From positions 62,001 through 126,000 of the forward strand of contig NZ_SSNI01000014.1 of assembly GCF_010015475.1 (NCBI RefSeq): 64,000 nt of DNA, given 5' to 3'. Shown piece after piece: positions 35,068 to 44,015 of the stretch (its first letter is position 1; every line of letters starts with the position of its first letter). Both the position numbers and the translations under genes were made by a program. This stretch comes from Pontibacter pamirensis. Its GTDB lineage: Bacteria > Bacteroidota > Bacteroidia > Cytophagales > Hymenobacteraceae. The notes under the pieces are model-generated. The model searched no databases and was not told where the DNA came from. It was given only the letters and a program-made list of their open reading frames with translations.

Positions 35068-35085
35068 ACAGCAAAACAAACAAAA

Positions 35086-35150
35086 TAGAAACAGGAAGGT
35101 AAAAGAGGGTGGGAATTTAGCGGTAGAAGAGCATAATGCGCCTGTTTCTA
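35086..35150 (+). terminator. Possible long-loop terminator after the helicase gene
   Basis: TAGAAACAGG (35086-35095) and CCTGTTTCTA (35141-35150) are a perfect 10-bp inverted repeat with a 45-nt loop. A weak T stretch follows. It may instead be a leader structure of the SlyD-like gene 65 bp downstream. Confidence 0.3.
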
Positions 35151-35214
35151 TGGCGTTTTAACCCATAAATCTTAACTTTAAGAACTCACTTCTAAAACCT
35201 TCAAACGATACAGC

Positions 35215-35727
35215 ATGAAGATAGAACAAAACAAAGTGGTGACGCTTACCTACGAACTCCGGATACTAGACGAGAACAATGAGCAGAACCTGATTGAAAC
35301 AGCCACCGAAGAACAGCCGATGGTGTTTATTTACGGCATGAGTGGCTTGCCTGAGCAGTTTGAAGAAAGTCTGCAAGGCCTAAATACAGGCGATAATTTT
35401 GATTTCAAATTGGACACAGAAGATGGTTATGGCGAATATAACGAGGAAGCAGTTGTAGAACTTCCTATAAATGTTTTTGAAGTAGATGGCTCCGTTCCGA
35501 ACGACATGTTGGAAGAGGGAAATTACATACCCATGGCCGATAGTGAAGGTAATCAATTACAGGGCCGTGTGCATGAGGTTGGTGAAGAAACCGTTACAAT
35601 GGACTTTAACCACCCGCTGGCCGGCAAGCAGTTATTTTTCAAAGGCAAAGTGCAGGATGTACGTGACGCCACGAAAGAAGAAATTGATCACGGTCACGTG
35701 CATGGCGAAGGCGGCCATCAGCATTAA
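35215..35727 (+). CDS. FKBP-type peptidyl-prolyl isomerase, SlyD-like
   Basis: A 170-residue cytosolic isomerase/chaperone. The split FKBP domain is seen as FIYGMSGLPEQFEESLQGL plus DFNHPLAGKQLFFKGKV, with an inserted-flap region (residues ~75-120) as in SlyD. The C-terminal tail has the His-rich sequence HGHVHGEGGHQH, which could bind nickel or other divalent metals as in E. coli SlyD. DGYGEYNEEAVVELP is the conserved SlyD segment. No hydrogenase or urease genes are nearby. It is a single-gene unit with a strong terminator. Confidence 0.9.
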   Translation: MKIEQNKVVTLTYELRILDENNEQNLIETATEEQPMVFIYGMSGLPEQFEESLQGLNTGDNFDFKLDTEDGYGEYNEEAVVELPINVFEVDGSVPNDMLEEGNYIPMADSEGNQLQGRVHEVGEETVTMDFNHPLAGKQLFFKGKVQDVRDATKEEIDHGHVHGEGGHQH

Positions 35728-35747
35728 TACAAACTACTATATTCAAT

Positions 35748-35781
35748 AAAAAAGGAGCTGCTGAAAAGTCGCTCCTTTTTT
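35748..35781 (+). terminator. Terminator of the SlyD-like gene
   Basis: AAAAAAGGAGC (35748-35758) pairs exactly with GCTCCTTTTTT (35771-35781). Confidence 0.85.
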
Positions 35782-35823
35782 ATAGTTCAAAACTGCTTTT
35801 CTTACTTCAGAAGTTTTAAGTGC

Positions 35824-36408
35824 TCACAAACTTTTTTTTGCTCCTTCCACAAACTGCACGAGTTCCGGGAAAAAAGTTTCAAACTCAGCGGCATATAAAG
35901 TATAGTGCTCCTGCAACTCCTCTCCTGCCGTTTCCATACCCGATACAAACTTTGCCCTGCGGCTCATGCCGGTGAGCGCCTGGGCTATTCCCTCCAACTG
36001 GGCATATGAAAGCAGCCAGTTGTGCTGCTGCATGTACGGGAAAAGGTGCTGCACACGGGGCGGCAGCAGCTCATAGTGCTGCTGGATGAGCGCGTATACC
36101 TCCTGCGCGAACGCTGACAGGGGCTTAGGTGCATAATTCTCAAAGTTGGCGGCCAGAAAATGGTCGTAGTACATATCGGCAATAACAGGTGCAAACTTGC
36201 GGTACTTTGGCCGTAAGCGGGCCTTGGTTTCAGCTACAACAGGGTGTGTGTCTGTATAATGGTCAATTAGGCGGTGCAGTCGGATGCCTTTGGCTATGCC
36301 AGGCGTATATAAATCTACCTGTTTTCCTTTCACAGCGTCGGCAATAAAGTTACCTATCAGCAAGGCCTCATCTTCACCGGATAAATAAATATGTGCTAAA
36401 AAATTCAA
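35824..36408 (-). CDS. Acyl carrier protein phosphodiesterase, AcpH-like
   Basis: A 194-residue protein of the ACP phosphodiesterase (PF04336) family, which removes the 4'-phosphopantetheine group from acyl carrier protein. The start MNFLAHIYLSG and the block GNFIADAVKGK are conserved, as are RLHRLIDHYTDTHP and DMYYDHFLA, which hold the His/Asp residues of an HD-type metal site. The C-terminal half is helical. It lies alone between converging and diverging genes; no fatty-acid genes adjoin. Confidence 0.87.
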   Translation of the reverse strand: MNFLAHIYLSGEDEALLIGNFIADAVKGKQVDLYTPGIAKGIRLHRLIDHYTDTHPVVAETKARLRPKYRKFAPVIADMYYDHFLAANFENYAPKPLSAFAQEVYALIQQHYELLPPRVQHLFPYMQQHNWLLSYAQLEGIAQALTGMSRRAKFVSGMETAGEELQEHYTLYAAEFETFFPELVQFVEGAKKSL

Positions 36409-36553
36409 AAGAAGACTATATAGGCAGATAGAATTAACAGACAGCTGCTCTTAATGTTTTGATGCCTGATTTGCGGGTCCTGTAGCAGCTTGCTCTTATA
36501 AACCCAAAGCCGTCGCCACCCGTAATCAAACAAGAAACCGAACATGTAAAACT

Positions 36554-37054
36554 ATGAATAACGACCCAAATACAAAGAAAAACCTGGAGAAACTGGTAGA
36601 ATTAATTAAAGATATAGATGTGGCGATGATGACAACCATGGATGATGACGGGTGCCTTCGCAGCCGCCCCATGCGTGCCATGGAAACAAAGGCAGACGGT
36701 GAAATCTGGTTCTTTACCGGCTATGAGTCTGGCAAATCGCATGAAATTGCACATGACTCTCATGTGAACCTCAGCTATTCCAAGCCAAGCGATGAGCATT
36801 ATGTATCTGTTTCGGGTAAAGCAAGAGTGCTGCGTGACAAGCAGAAAATTGAAGAACTCTGGAATCCACTTATGAAAACCTGGTTCCCACAAGGTAAGGA
36901 TGATCCGAATGTTGGCCTGATTAAAGTAACTATTGATAAAGCCGAATATTGGGATGCTCCTAACAGTGCAGTGATACACCTCTACGGTGTAGTTAAAGCT
37001 GCTTTAACAGGAGAAAGACCAGATGCAGGTGAAAATAAGAAAATCAACCTGTAG
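36554..37054 (+). CDS. Pyridoxamine 5'-phosphate oxidase-fold general stress protein
   Basis: A 166-residue split-barrel flavin-binding protein of the GS26/PNPOx-like group. DIDVAMMTTMDDDGCLRSRP (residues ~18-37) and MRAMETKADGEIWFFTGYES are typical; SHVNLSYSKPSDEHYVSVSG follows. Members of this group usually bind FMN or haem-like cofactors, and the gene is often stress-induced. It is too short and lacks the substrate motifs of true PdxH. Transcribed alone, with a strong terminator 48 nt downstream. Confidence 0.87.
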   Translation: MNNDPNTKKNLEKLVELIKDIDVAMMTTMDDDGCLRSRPMRAMETKADGEIWFFTGYESGKSHEIAHDSHVNLSYSKPSDEHYVSVSGKARVLRDKQKIEELWNPLMKTWFPQGKDDPNVGLIKVTIDKAEYWDAPNSAVIHLYGVVKAALTGERPDAGENKKINL

Positions 37055-37102
37055 ACACACAAGAAGCACTAAACCTAAAACTTGATGTACTGAAGAAAAA
37101 CA

Positions 37103-37143
37103 AAAAACACCTGCTGAACAATCCTGTTCGGCAGGTGTTTTTG
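37103..37143 (+). terminator. Terminator of the PNPOx-fold gene
   Basis: AAAAACACCTGCTGAAC pairs with GTTCGGCAGGTGTTTTT, one G-U pair in 17, loop of six bases. Confidence 0.88.
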
Positions 37144-37242
37144 TGTTTTATAAAATGAAATCGCGCATTGTTTGCTAGTACAGCTAAATAACAAGATTAT
37201 AAAAATAACTTTCACATTCATCAACCTGAAATTAGAAATCCT

Positions 37243-37980
37243 TTGCCTGAAACACCACAAACTTCTTCTGCCAGATTAACCACCCTCACGCTTTTTGGCA
37301 TCCGGAGTGGCCATGTCCGTTGGGGACTGGCGCAGATGGGTACTTCCGGTTCTAAGCTTGAAAAAGTGCCGGGCCTGCGCTTTTACAAATTGCTGGGTAG
37401 CGGACAAGGCAAAGGTTTTAGTTTAAAACCCAACTTTAGGCGCTACGGCTTATTTTGTACCTGGGAGAGTGAGGCAGCAGCAGATGACTTTCTTAAAAAT
37501 TCCGACTTGATGCAGGAATACCGACAGCACACTGATGAAATTTGGACTGTGAAACTGCTGCCTTACCAGTCGCACGGGCAATGGGACGGGCAAGAGCCCT
37601 TTGCTCCTGCACTTTCTGAAAAGTATACGCATGGGCCTGTTGCCGTACTTACCCGTGCCAGCATCAATTTAAGGCGACTGCCTAATTTTATCCGCTTTGG
37701 GTTGCGCACCAGTGCAGCTCTGAACGAGGCAGAAGGGCTGCTTTGTTCTATCGGATTGGGAGAATTGCCTTTTATACGGCAGGCAACTTTTAGTATATGG
37801 GAGTCGGTGGAGGCGATGAAACAATATGCTTACAAAGACCCACAGCACCAGGAGGTGATGCGCCGCACCCGGTCCGAAAAGTGGTACAGCGAAGAACTCT
37901 TTGCCCGCTTTAAGACTATCTATAGCACAGGCACCTGGGATGGTTCAGATCCGGCTAAAGGTGTGCTAGCAGCAGTATAA
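37243..37980 (+). CDS. Spheroidene monooxygenase (CrtA)-like protein
   Basis: A 245-residue protein of the CrtA family, haem-containing monooxygenases that add keto groups to carotenoids. Conserved blocks are LTLFGIRSGHVRWGLAQMG near 15-33, GLRFYKLLGSGQGKGFSLKP near 44-63, GPVAVLTRASINLRRLPNF and the late ATFSIWESVEAMKQYAY, followed by RTRSEKWYSEELFARF. The start appears to be TTG: no ATG or GTG precedes the first conserved block. No carotenoid genes (crtB, crtI, crtZ) lie in the window, so its carotenoid role is inferred only from the family. Confidence 0.78.
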   Translation: MPETPQTSSARLTTLTLFGIRSGHVRWGLAQMGTSGSKLEKVPGLRFYKLLGSGQGKGFSLKPNFRRYGLFCTWESEAAADDFLKNSDLMQEYRQHTDEIWTVKLLPYQSHGQWDGQEPFAPALSEKYTHGPVAVLTRASINLRRLPNFIRFGLRTSAALNEAEGLLCSIGLGELPFIRQATFSIWESVEAMKQYAYKDPQHQEVMRRTRSEKWYSEELFARFKTIYSTGTWDGSDPAKGVLAAV

Positions 37981-37981
37981 C

Positions 37982-38692
37982 TTAGGCTTTTGATCGCGCC
38001 ATGATGTCCTCGAGCAGGTCTACCTGTATCTGCTGAATCTCCATCAGGCGCTGGTTTTGGTGCACAATCAAGTGATCTACTTTTTCGTGCAGCAGCCTGA
38101 TTTCTAGTTCCGCCTTCAGGTTCACCTTATAATCATACTCTGAGCGCTGCCGGTCTTTTGACTCCTTCCGGTTCTGGCTCATCATGATTATGGGTGCCTG
38201 TATTGCAGCAAGGCAAGAGAGTATCAGGTTTAGTAAAATGAAAGGGTAAGGGTCGAAAGGCCTTACGGATAGGACATAGACATTTACAAGAATCCAGAGC
38301 AGCAGAAAGGAAAAGAAAAGGCTAATAAACCGCCAGCTGCCCCCAAAGCTGGCGATATGATCTGCCATCCGGTCGCCTAAAGAAGTGTTTTCAGCAAGTT
38401 CGCCTTCAAAGTTACTGGTGACCAACTCCTGATCACTGATACTTTTTATCACCTCCTGCTCTACTGTTGTCAGTTCACCCATTTCCTTTATGAGTAACTG
38501 CTCCAGGTACCTCTTTCTATATACCCCTAACTGGTCCAGCGTGATGAAAGACTTTTCATCAAAATCAGGATGATCAGCTTTAATTAAATCAAATATATTC
38601 TTGCGTATGCTGGACCCTATGACAAGGTATCGCAGCGGGAGCTGCTTGTGCGTGATATGGCAGACGCCTGTAAGTGCATGGTGCTTCTTCAT
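37982..38692 (-). CDS. DUF1003 membrane protein
   Basis: A 236-residue protein. The C-terminal two thirds match DUF1003: an amphipathic entry 'LGDRMADHIASFGGSWRFIS', two TMs (~122-142 and ~148-170) with PFDPYPFILLNLILSCLAAI and QAPIIMMSQNRKESKDR between and after them, then a charged coiled-coil tail. The N-terminal ~100 residues include a small CxxC-like pair in TGVCHITHKQLPLRY of uncertain meaning. Function unknown for the family. Convergent with the CrtA-like gene, with 1 nt between their ends. Confidence 0.87.
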   Translation of the reverse strand: MKKHHALTGVCHITHKQLPLRYLVIGSSIRKNIFDLIKADHPDFDEKSFITLDQLGVYRKRYLEQLLIKEMGELTTVEQEVIKSISDQELVTSNFEGELAENTSLGDRMADHIASFGGSWRFISLFFSFLLLWILVNVYVLSVRPFDPYPFILLNLILSCLAAIQAPIIMMSQNRKESKDRQRSEYDYKVNLKAELEIRLLHEKVDHLIVHQNQRLMEIQQIQVDLLEDIMARSKA

Positions 38693-38770
38693 AGCGTTGA
38701 TGATTAGTATAAACTAGTTACAACGAACAATAAGAAACTGTTACACACAGCTATATAGCTGTTGCGCCTC

Positions 38771-39427
38771 TTACTGGCTATTTATTTTCTCCAATGCTTT
38801 CCTTAAATGAGCAGACATGCCATCATGGGTGCGGTAGCCACGGCTTAGTAAGTGTACGCTGGTGCCATTCAGCAGGTACAGGCTGGGAAAGGCGTTTGCC
38901 TGCAGGTGCCGCGCAATAACAAAATCCTGCTGCGTCTTTTCTTTCATCTCCTCTGAGTTAAACTTTTCCAGAAAAGCCTCTGTATCTAAGTCAAATCTAC
39001 TGGCAATAGCTGACAGCACCTCAGGCTTTGTTATATCTTGGTTTTGAGCGTAAAAAGCATTTTGTACCTCCTCAGCCATCTCAAACTCTGCGGCTGGTTT
39101 CAGGTAGCGCACAGTAACCACAGCTCGGCAACCCGGCTCCGTGTCATATACAAAATCCTCCCGTTCGAAAAAAGAATAATCAATGGGTTGTCCTGATATT
39201 TTCTCCACGTCCTGCCAATGGTGTTTGATGGATTCCTTCATCTGCTCATCCAGTGGCTGTTCGGTGCCTGGTCTCAGCCCGCCCATCACCAGCTTAAACT
39301 GCATGGTTCCCTCCTGCTCTTTTACTATCTGCTTAATGACCGGGGCAAAGCCATAGCACCACGAGCACATGGGGTCCATCACATAAATCAGGTGCAGTAT
39401 ATCGAGCAAGTCTTGTTTCTTCTCCAT
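38771..39427 (-). CDS. DsbA-family thioredoxin-fold protein
   Basis: A 218-residue protein of the DsbA/HCCA-isomerase group. The active-site-like motif CSWC stands near residue 19 in MDPMCSWCYGFAP, after a beta strand; the block EPGCRAVVTVRYLKP and the late NAFPSLYLLNG (cis-Pro segment) complete the fold. The start is put at 39427 because a promoter box (CAAAGGTA, TACCTTTG on this strand) lies at 39445-39452, inside the longer open frame to 39583. No signal peptide, so cytosolic. Comparable proteins (YjbH/FrnE-like) respond to disulfide stress; the substrate here is unknown. Confidence 0.83.
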   Translation of the reverse strand: MEKKQDLLDILHLIYVMDPMCSWCYGFAPVIKQIVKEQEGTMQFKLVMGGLRPGTEQPLDEQMKESIKHHWQDVEKISGQPIDYSFFEREDFVYDTEPGCRAVVTVRYLKPAAEFEMAEEVQNAFYAQNQDITKPEVLSAIASRFDLDTEAFLEKFNSEEMKEKTQQDFVIARHLQANAFPSLYLLNGTSVHLLSRGYRTHDGMSAHLRKALEKINSQ

Positions 39428-39444
39428 CTTCTTCCATGTTTTTA

Positions 39445-39452
39445 CAAAGGTA
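39445..39452 (-). promoter_or_regulatory. Minus-strand -7 box TACCTTTG for the DsbA-family gene
   Basis: Full TAnnTTTG match on the minus strand. Its transcript would start near 39440, about 13 nt before the ATG at 39427, which decides against the upstream start. Confidence 0.5.
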
Positions 39453-39651
39453 TACCTATTTGTTAAACGATTAAATGGCTGAACTGATAGTGAAGGCACA
39501 TATACATTAAAGCCTGTATCAGATTTCGCTTTGCATTTAGAACAGGATACTGGAGCATGTTGAACAATTAGCAATGCAGCCATTCAACAATTTAATAATT
39601 AAGAATTATCTTAGCGGTTTCATACCGATTTAACGAACACGGAAATAAACA

Positions 39652-42423
39652 ATGTCAGAGTACAATTTTAATCAGATTGAGAAAAAGTGGCAGCGTTACT
39701 GGGAAGAGAAACATACCTTTAAAGCCGCTGCCAAAAGCAATAAGCCAAAGTACTACGCCATGGATATGTTTCCATATCCTTCTGGCGCCGGCCTGCATGT
39801 AGGCCACCCACTTGGTTATATTGCCTCTGACATAGTAAGCCGCTACAAGCGCCTGACCGGCCACAATGTGCTCCACCCAATGGGCTTTGACTCTTTCGGG
39901 CTTCCTGCTGAGCAGTATGCTATCCAAACCGGCCAGCATCCTGCTATTACCACGGAAGAGAACATTACGCGCTATGTGGAGCAGCTAAAGAATCTGGGCT
40001 TTTCTTTCGACTGGGACCTGGAGATCCGAACTTCTGACCCGGGCTATTACAAATGGACGCAGTGGATTTTCATGCAGCTGTTTAACAGCTACTATAACAT
40101 CAACTCAGATAAAGCAGAGCCAATCACAGAACTTGTGAAGGAGTTTGAGCAGCATGGTAACAGAAACGTAAATGCTACTTGTGACGAAGACACCCCCGCT
40201 TTCTCGGCCGACGAGTGGAAACATATGAACGAGCAGGAACAGTCGGAGATGCTGCTGAAGTACAGGCTGACTTATGTGGCCGAAGCGGTGGTGAACTGGT
40301 GCCCTGCACTGGGAACTGTGCTGGCAAACGACGAAGTAGTAGGTGGCGTGTCGGAGCGTGGCGGCTATCCGGTGGAGCGCAAGCTGATGCGCCAGTGGAT
40401 GATGCGCATCACGGCCTATGCCGAGCGTTTGTTACAGGGGCTGGAGGATATCGACTGGCCGGAACCGGTAAAGGAAATGCAGCGCAACTGGATCGGAAAG
40501 TCCGTCGGAGCGATCATGTCTTTCCCACTTGAAAGCATAGACAAAAAAATCAAAGTGTTTACGACCCGCCTGGATACTGTTTATGGTGTCACGTTTCTGG
40601 TACTGGCCCCGGAGCACGAGCTGGTCGATCAGATTACCACAGAGGAGCAGCGCAAAACGGTAGATGATTATGTGAACGTAGCCAAAAACCGTTCTGAGCG
40701 GGAACGTATGACAGACGTGAAGACAGTTTCAGGTGCCTTCACGGGAGCTTATGCCATCAACCCTTACAACAAGGAAAGAATACCTGTTTATATAGCAGAT
40801 TATGTTCTGGCTGGCTATGGAACAGGGGCTGTAATGGCTGTGCCATCCGGTGACCAGCGCGACTGGAACTTTGCCACACATTTTGGCTTGCCTATCGTGC
40901 AGATTTTGGATGGCCAGAAAGATCTGGATACACAAGCTGATGCTACCAAAGAGGGCCGTTACGTGAACTCTGAAATGGTAAATGGCCTGACGTACCAGGA
41001 GGCGCAGCCTTTGCTGGTGAAGTACCTGGAAGAGAATAATATTGGCAAGAGCAAAATTAACTTCAGGATGCGTGATGCTGTGTTCAGCCGCCAACGCTAC
41101 TGGGGTGAGCCGGTGCCGGTATACTTTAAAGATGGTGTGCCGCACCTGCTTGATGTAAGTGATCTGCCTCTGGAGTTACCAAAAATTGATGCTTACCTGC
41201 CAACTGAAACAGGTGAGCCACCGCTTGGCCGTGCCATAGATTGGAAGTATGAAGACCAGTATCCGTACGAACTGAGCACCATGCCAGGTTGGGCAGGCTC
41301 TAGCTGGTACTGGTACCGCTACATGGACCCGAAGAATGATGAAGTTTTCGCTGACAAAGACATCATCAAGTACTGGCGTGATGTGGACCTGTACATAGGA
41401 GGATCAGAACATGCGACAGGCCACCTCCTCTACTCCCGCTTCTGGAACAAGTTCCTGTTTGACATGGGCTTGGTAGTGGAAGAGGAACCATTCAAGAAGC
41501 TGATTAACCAGGGGATGATACAGGGCCGGTCTAACTTTATTTACCGGGTAAAAGACAGTAACACCTTTGTTTCTTATGGCTTGAAGGACCAGTATGATAC
41601 CACTGCCCTGCATGTAGATGTGAATATTGTAGACAATGATGTGCTGGACCTGGAAGCCTTCAAAACATGGCGTGCAGAATACAAAACGGCAGAATTTATT
41701 CTGGAAGATGGCAAATACCTCTGCGGTATAGAGATAGAGAAAATGTCGAAGTCAAAGTACAACGTGGTGAACCCGGACAATATCGTAGAGCGGCAGGGCG
41801 CTGATACACTGCGGATGTATGAGATGTTCCTGGGGCCACTGGAGCAGTTCAAGCCCTGGAACACCAATGGCATGGACGGCGTGAACAAGTTCCTAAAGCG
41901 CTACTGGAAACTATTTCACGACAATTCCGGCAACTTCAACGTTTCAGATGCTGCTCCAACAGCTGAGGAGCTGAAGTCGCTGCATAAAACGATAAAGAAA
42001 GTAGAGGAAGATATTGAGCGCTTTTCTTTCAACACCTCTGTTTCTACGTTCATGATTTGCGTGAACGAACTGACGCAGCTCAAGACAAACAAGCGCGCTA
42101 TCCTGGAGCCTCTGACCATTATACTATCGCCTTACGCGCCGCATATCACCGAAGAGTTGTGGGAGAAACTGGGCCACAATGAGAGTATCAGCTATGCTGC
42201 CTTCCCAAAATGGGAAGAAAAGTACCTTATAGAAAGCACTTTTGACTACCCCGTTTCAATTAATGGTAAAATGCGTGCGAAGATGACCTTTGCACTCGAT
42301 ACGCCAAAGGAGGAAATGGAGAAAGCTGTTGTTAACGATGAGCAGGTGGCAAAGTTTATAGAAGGGAAAGCACCAAAGAAAATTATCATCGTACCTAACA
42401 AGATAATAAACGTGGTGGTGTAA
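39652..42423 (+). CDS. leuS: Leucyl-tRNA synthetase
   Basis: A 923-residue class I synthetase charging tRNA-Leu. The HIGH motif is HVGH at 49-52 and the KMSKS motif is at 697-701. The editing (CP1) domain spans about 235-440 and contains the [17 protein letters not shown] block. Length exceeds E. coli LeuRS (860) because of insertions, visible around 150-190 and just before KMSKS (~625-690), common in Bacteroidota. Anticodon-binding helical domain from ~760 and a C-terminal tRNA-contact domain end the protein. Transcribed alone with its own terminator. Confidence 0.97.
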   Translation: MSEYNFNQIEKKWQRYWEEKHTFKAAAKSNKPKYYAMDMFPYPSGAGLHVGHPLGYIASDIVSRYKRLTGHNVLHPMGFDSFGLPAEQYAIQTGQHPAITTEENITRYVEQLKNLGFSFDWDLEIRTSDPGYYKWTQWIFMQLFNSYYNINSDKAEPITELVKEFEQHGNRNVNATCDEDTPAFSADEWKHMNEQEQSEMLLKYRLTYVAEAVVNWCPALGTVLANDEVVGGVSERGGYPVERKLMRQWMMRITAYAERLLQGLEDIDWPEPVKEMQRNWIGKSVGAIMSFPLESIDKKIKVFTTRLDTVYGVTFLVLAPEHELVDQITTEEQRKTVDDYVNVAKNRSERERMTDVKTVSGAFTGAYAINPYNKERIPVYIADYVLAGYGTGAVMAVPSGDQRDWNFATHFGLPIVQILDGQKDLDTQADATKEGRYVNSEMVNGLTYQEAQPLLVKYLEENNIGKSKINFRMRDAVFSRQRYWGEPVPVYFKDGVPHLLDVSDLPLELPKIDAYLPTETGEPPLGRAIDWKYEDQYPYELSTMPGWAGSSWYWYRYMDPKNDEVFADKDIIKYWRDVDLYIGGSEHATGHLLYSRFWNKFLFDMGLVVEEEPFKKLINQGMIQGRSNFIYRVKDSNTFVSYGLKDQYDTTALHVDVNIVDNDVLDLEAFKTWRAEYKTAEFILEDGKYLCGIEIEKMSKSKYNVVNPDNIVERQGADTLRMYEMFLGPLEQFKPWNTNGMDGVNKFLKRYWKLFHDNSGNFNVSDAAPTAEELKSLHKTIKKVEEDIERFSFNTSVSTFMICVNELTQLKTNKRAILEPLTIILSPYAPHITEELWEKLGHNESISYAAFPKWEEKYLIESTFDYPVSINGKMRAKMTFALDTPKEEMEKAVVNDEQVAKFIEGKAPKKIIIVPNKIINVVV

Positions 42424-42450
42424 CCCCTTAAATCTATTAACTGATTTTGC

Positions 42451-42487
42451 AAAGCCGCTAAGCCTAAAGCTTAGTGGCTTTGACTTT
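42451..42487 (+). terminator. Terminator of leuS
   Basis: AAAGCCGCTAAGC (42451-42463) pairs with GCTTAGTGGCTTT (42469-42481) with one G-U pair, then GACTTTTT. Confidence 0.8.
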
Positions 42488-42523
42488 TTACCGATGGCTG
42501 CTATTACCAGCTTATCAAAAAAC

Positions 42524-42564
42524 AAAAGAGGTAGAAGAGAAGCACAGCCTCTTCTACCTCTTTT
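42524..42564 (-). terminator. Terminator of the MarR gene (bidirectional)
   Basis: AAAAGAGGTAGAAGAG (42524-42539) pairs exactly with CTCTTCTACCTCTTTT (42549-42564), 9-nt loop. On the minus strand it lies 27 nt after the marR-type stop, followed by GTTTTTT. Confidence 0.85.
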
Positions 42565-42591
42565 AAATGTAGCTAAATAAAAAGCTATATA

Positions 42592-43098
42592 TTATGCATC
42601 AGCGTCTACTTGCTCCTTGGTAGCAATGCGTTCATCCGCTGTTTTTAAGGATTCTCTTACTTTGTAAAGGAGTTCAATTAATGTAGTAGCTTCTTCTTCT
42701 GTAATTCCCTTCATGAGCGCATCCAGTTGGTATAAATCTTTATCGATAGCACCAATTACATTTTGTCCTTCCTCTGATATTACAATATTAACAAGGCGTT
42801 TATCTGCTGAATTCTGTGTTACTTCTACCAGTCCTTTGGCACCAAGCCTACTCACAAGCCGGGAGGCATCAGACATCTTATCTAACATCTTTTCTCGCAG
42901 GAAAGAAGTGGAAACAGGTTTAGGGAACTGGTCCCTTAAAATGCGAAGAGCGTTATACTGCTGCGTAGTCAGACCATGTCTTTTAAAGAAATTTTCGTAA
43001 CCATTCGAAAGAAAGCCATAGGTGTACAGAATGCTTACACTTGCTTTCTGCCATTCATTTCGAAAGGCAGCAATGCCAATTTCGTTCTCTAATATCAT
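42592..43098 (-). CDS. MarR-family transcriptional regulator
   Basis: A 168-residue winged-helix regulator. The recognition region is HGLTTQQYNALRILRDQFPKPVSTSFLREK (42-71; helix-turn-helix), then KMSDASRLVSRLGAKGLVEV as the recognition helix and wing entry, and QNSADKRLVNIVISEEG as the beta wing with the conserved Asp-Lys-Arg. Flanking helices form the dimer. MarR proteins repress genes for stress, efflux or aromatic degradation. No divergent partner is obvious: the upstream neighbour on the same strand is the DUF6728/MmcQ pair, ending at its own terminator. Confidence 0.9.
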   Translation of the reverse strand: MILENEIGIAAFRNEWQKASVSILYTYGFLSNGYENFFKRHGLTTQQYNALRILRDQFPKPVSTSFLREKMLDKMSDASRLVSRLGAKGLVEVTQNSADKRLVNIVISEEGQNVIGAIDKDLYQLDALMKGITEEEATTLIELLYKVRESLKTADERIATKEQVDADA

Positions 43099-43294
43099 AC
43101 AAGTTGTCAGGTGAGTTTATCAAGTATAGCTAAAAAGTTTTAAACTTCATTGCTTTTCATGCTACAACTTTATCAAACACATAGAAAAATTCTATAGAAA
43201 GTGCTTTTTCATTCTTAAAGCCCATTTTTTCGGAGATGTACCTACATAAAAAAATCATGTATGTATTTTCCTTCTTATGTACTCTCCCCAAAAC

Positions 43295-43322
43295 AAAAGA
43301 GCCACTGCTGAGTGGCTCTTTT
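43295..43322 (-). terminator. Terminator of the DUF6728/mmcQ unit
   Basis: A perfect 12-bp stem AAAAGAGCCACT/AGTGGCTCTTTT with a 4-nt loop. On the minus strand it follows the ancestral mmcQ stop (43390) by 68 nt. Confidence 0.85.
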
Positions 43323-43389
43323 CAATTTAGCTATTGTTAAAATCTGTTTCCTGCTTTACTTTCTTTGTCAGCTTAGCCCACACCAGCTT

Positions 43390-43687
43390 TTAAGAATCAT
43401 CTATCCAGCTACGGAGAAGTTGGTCGGGTAAACGAGCTTCCGGCAGTACCGTGTTCCAGTGCAGTTTGCTCATGTGGTATCCCAGAGACACTTGCGGATA
43501 CTGCTCCCGCAGCTCTACCGCCTTCTCAGGCACATTTCAGGCTAATGCCTTTGTCGTAATAAGCAAGGCTGCACAAGGCAAACATTTTACCTCCCACTTT
43601 AAAAACAAGCATATCGTCATCAAAAGGAAGTTCTTCTGTTGTTCCGGGTTTGGCCAAGCAATATGTTCTGAAGCCCTCAATATGCAC
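43390..43687 (-). pseudogene. MmcQ/YjbR-family DNA-binding protein gene, frameshifted
   Basis: From a GTG at 43687 the first frame reads MHIEGFRTYCLAKPGTTEEL, then LVFKVGGKMFALCSLAYYDK and GISLKCA before a TGA at 43526-43528. The family sequence then continues in the next frame: EKAVELREQYPQVSLGYHM, SKLHWNTVLPEARLPDQLL and RSWIDDS, ending at a TAA at 43390-43392. At the junction one base is extra or two are missing in gcc-t-gag, where the family usually has Ala/Asp-Pro-Glu. Both halves together would give about 99 residues of a normal MmcQ fold. It begins 2 nt after the DUF6728 stop. A sequencing error is possible; otherwise the gene is recently dead. Confidence 0.8.
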
Positions 43688-43689
43688 TG

Positions 43690-43854
43690 TTACCAGTGGG
43701 TGATGATGAAGTAAATAATGCAAGCCAGGAACATACCCATCGATATCTTGTTGATGGTGTGCATGGCGCGCAGGTTGAAATTGGTTTTACGATTAGGGTC
43801 TTTTTTGCGGAAGAAATAGTTTCCCAACTCAGAGAAATCGAATAATCCCTTCAT
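43690..43854 (-). CDS. DUF6728-family micro-protein
   Basis: A 54-residue protein: MKGLFDFSELGNYFFRKK at the start, DPNRKTNFNLRAMHTINKIS in the middle and a single C-terminal TM (MGMFLACIIYFIITHW). This matches the short Bacteroidota protein family DUF6728, whose hallmarks are the N-terminal DFSEL-YFFRKKDPN motif and the single anchor. Function is unknown. The stop TAA is followed after 2 nt by the GTG of the frameshifted mmcQ, suggesting translational coupling in the intact ancestor. The gene is short and easily missed. Confidence 0.8.
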   Translation of the reverse strand: MKGLFDFSELGNYFFRKKDPNRKTNFNLRAMHTINKISMGMFLACIIYFIITHW

Positions 43855-44015
43855 ATAAATTTTCAGTTAGTAATTATAGTTTGACTATAGAGCAACTGCT
43901 AGCAAATAGCTCCTGCATTACAATATGATAAACATATACCGGAGTGAAAAGATTGCTTTAAAGTGCGAATGAAGAAAATAAAAAACAACATGTATCTCTT
44001 ACTTCAAGAAGATGT

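Noticed and set aside
39428..39583. Longer N-terminus for the DsbA-family protein
   Set aside because: A promoter box lies inside the extension and the extra residues do not match the family.
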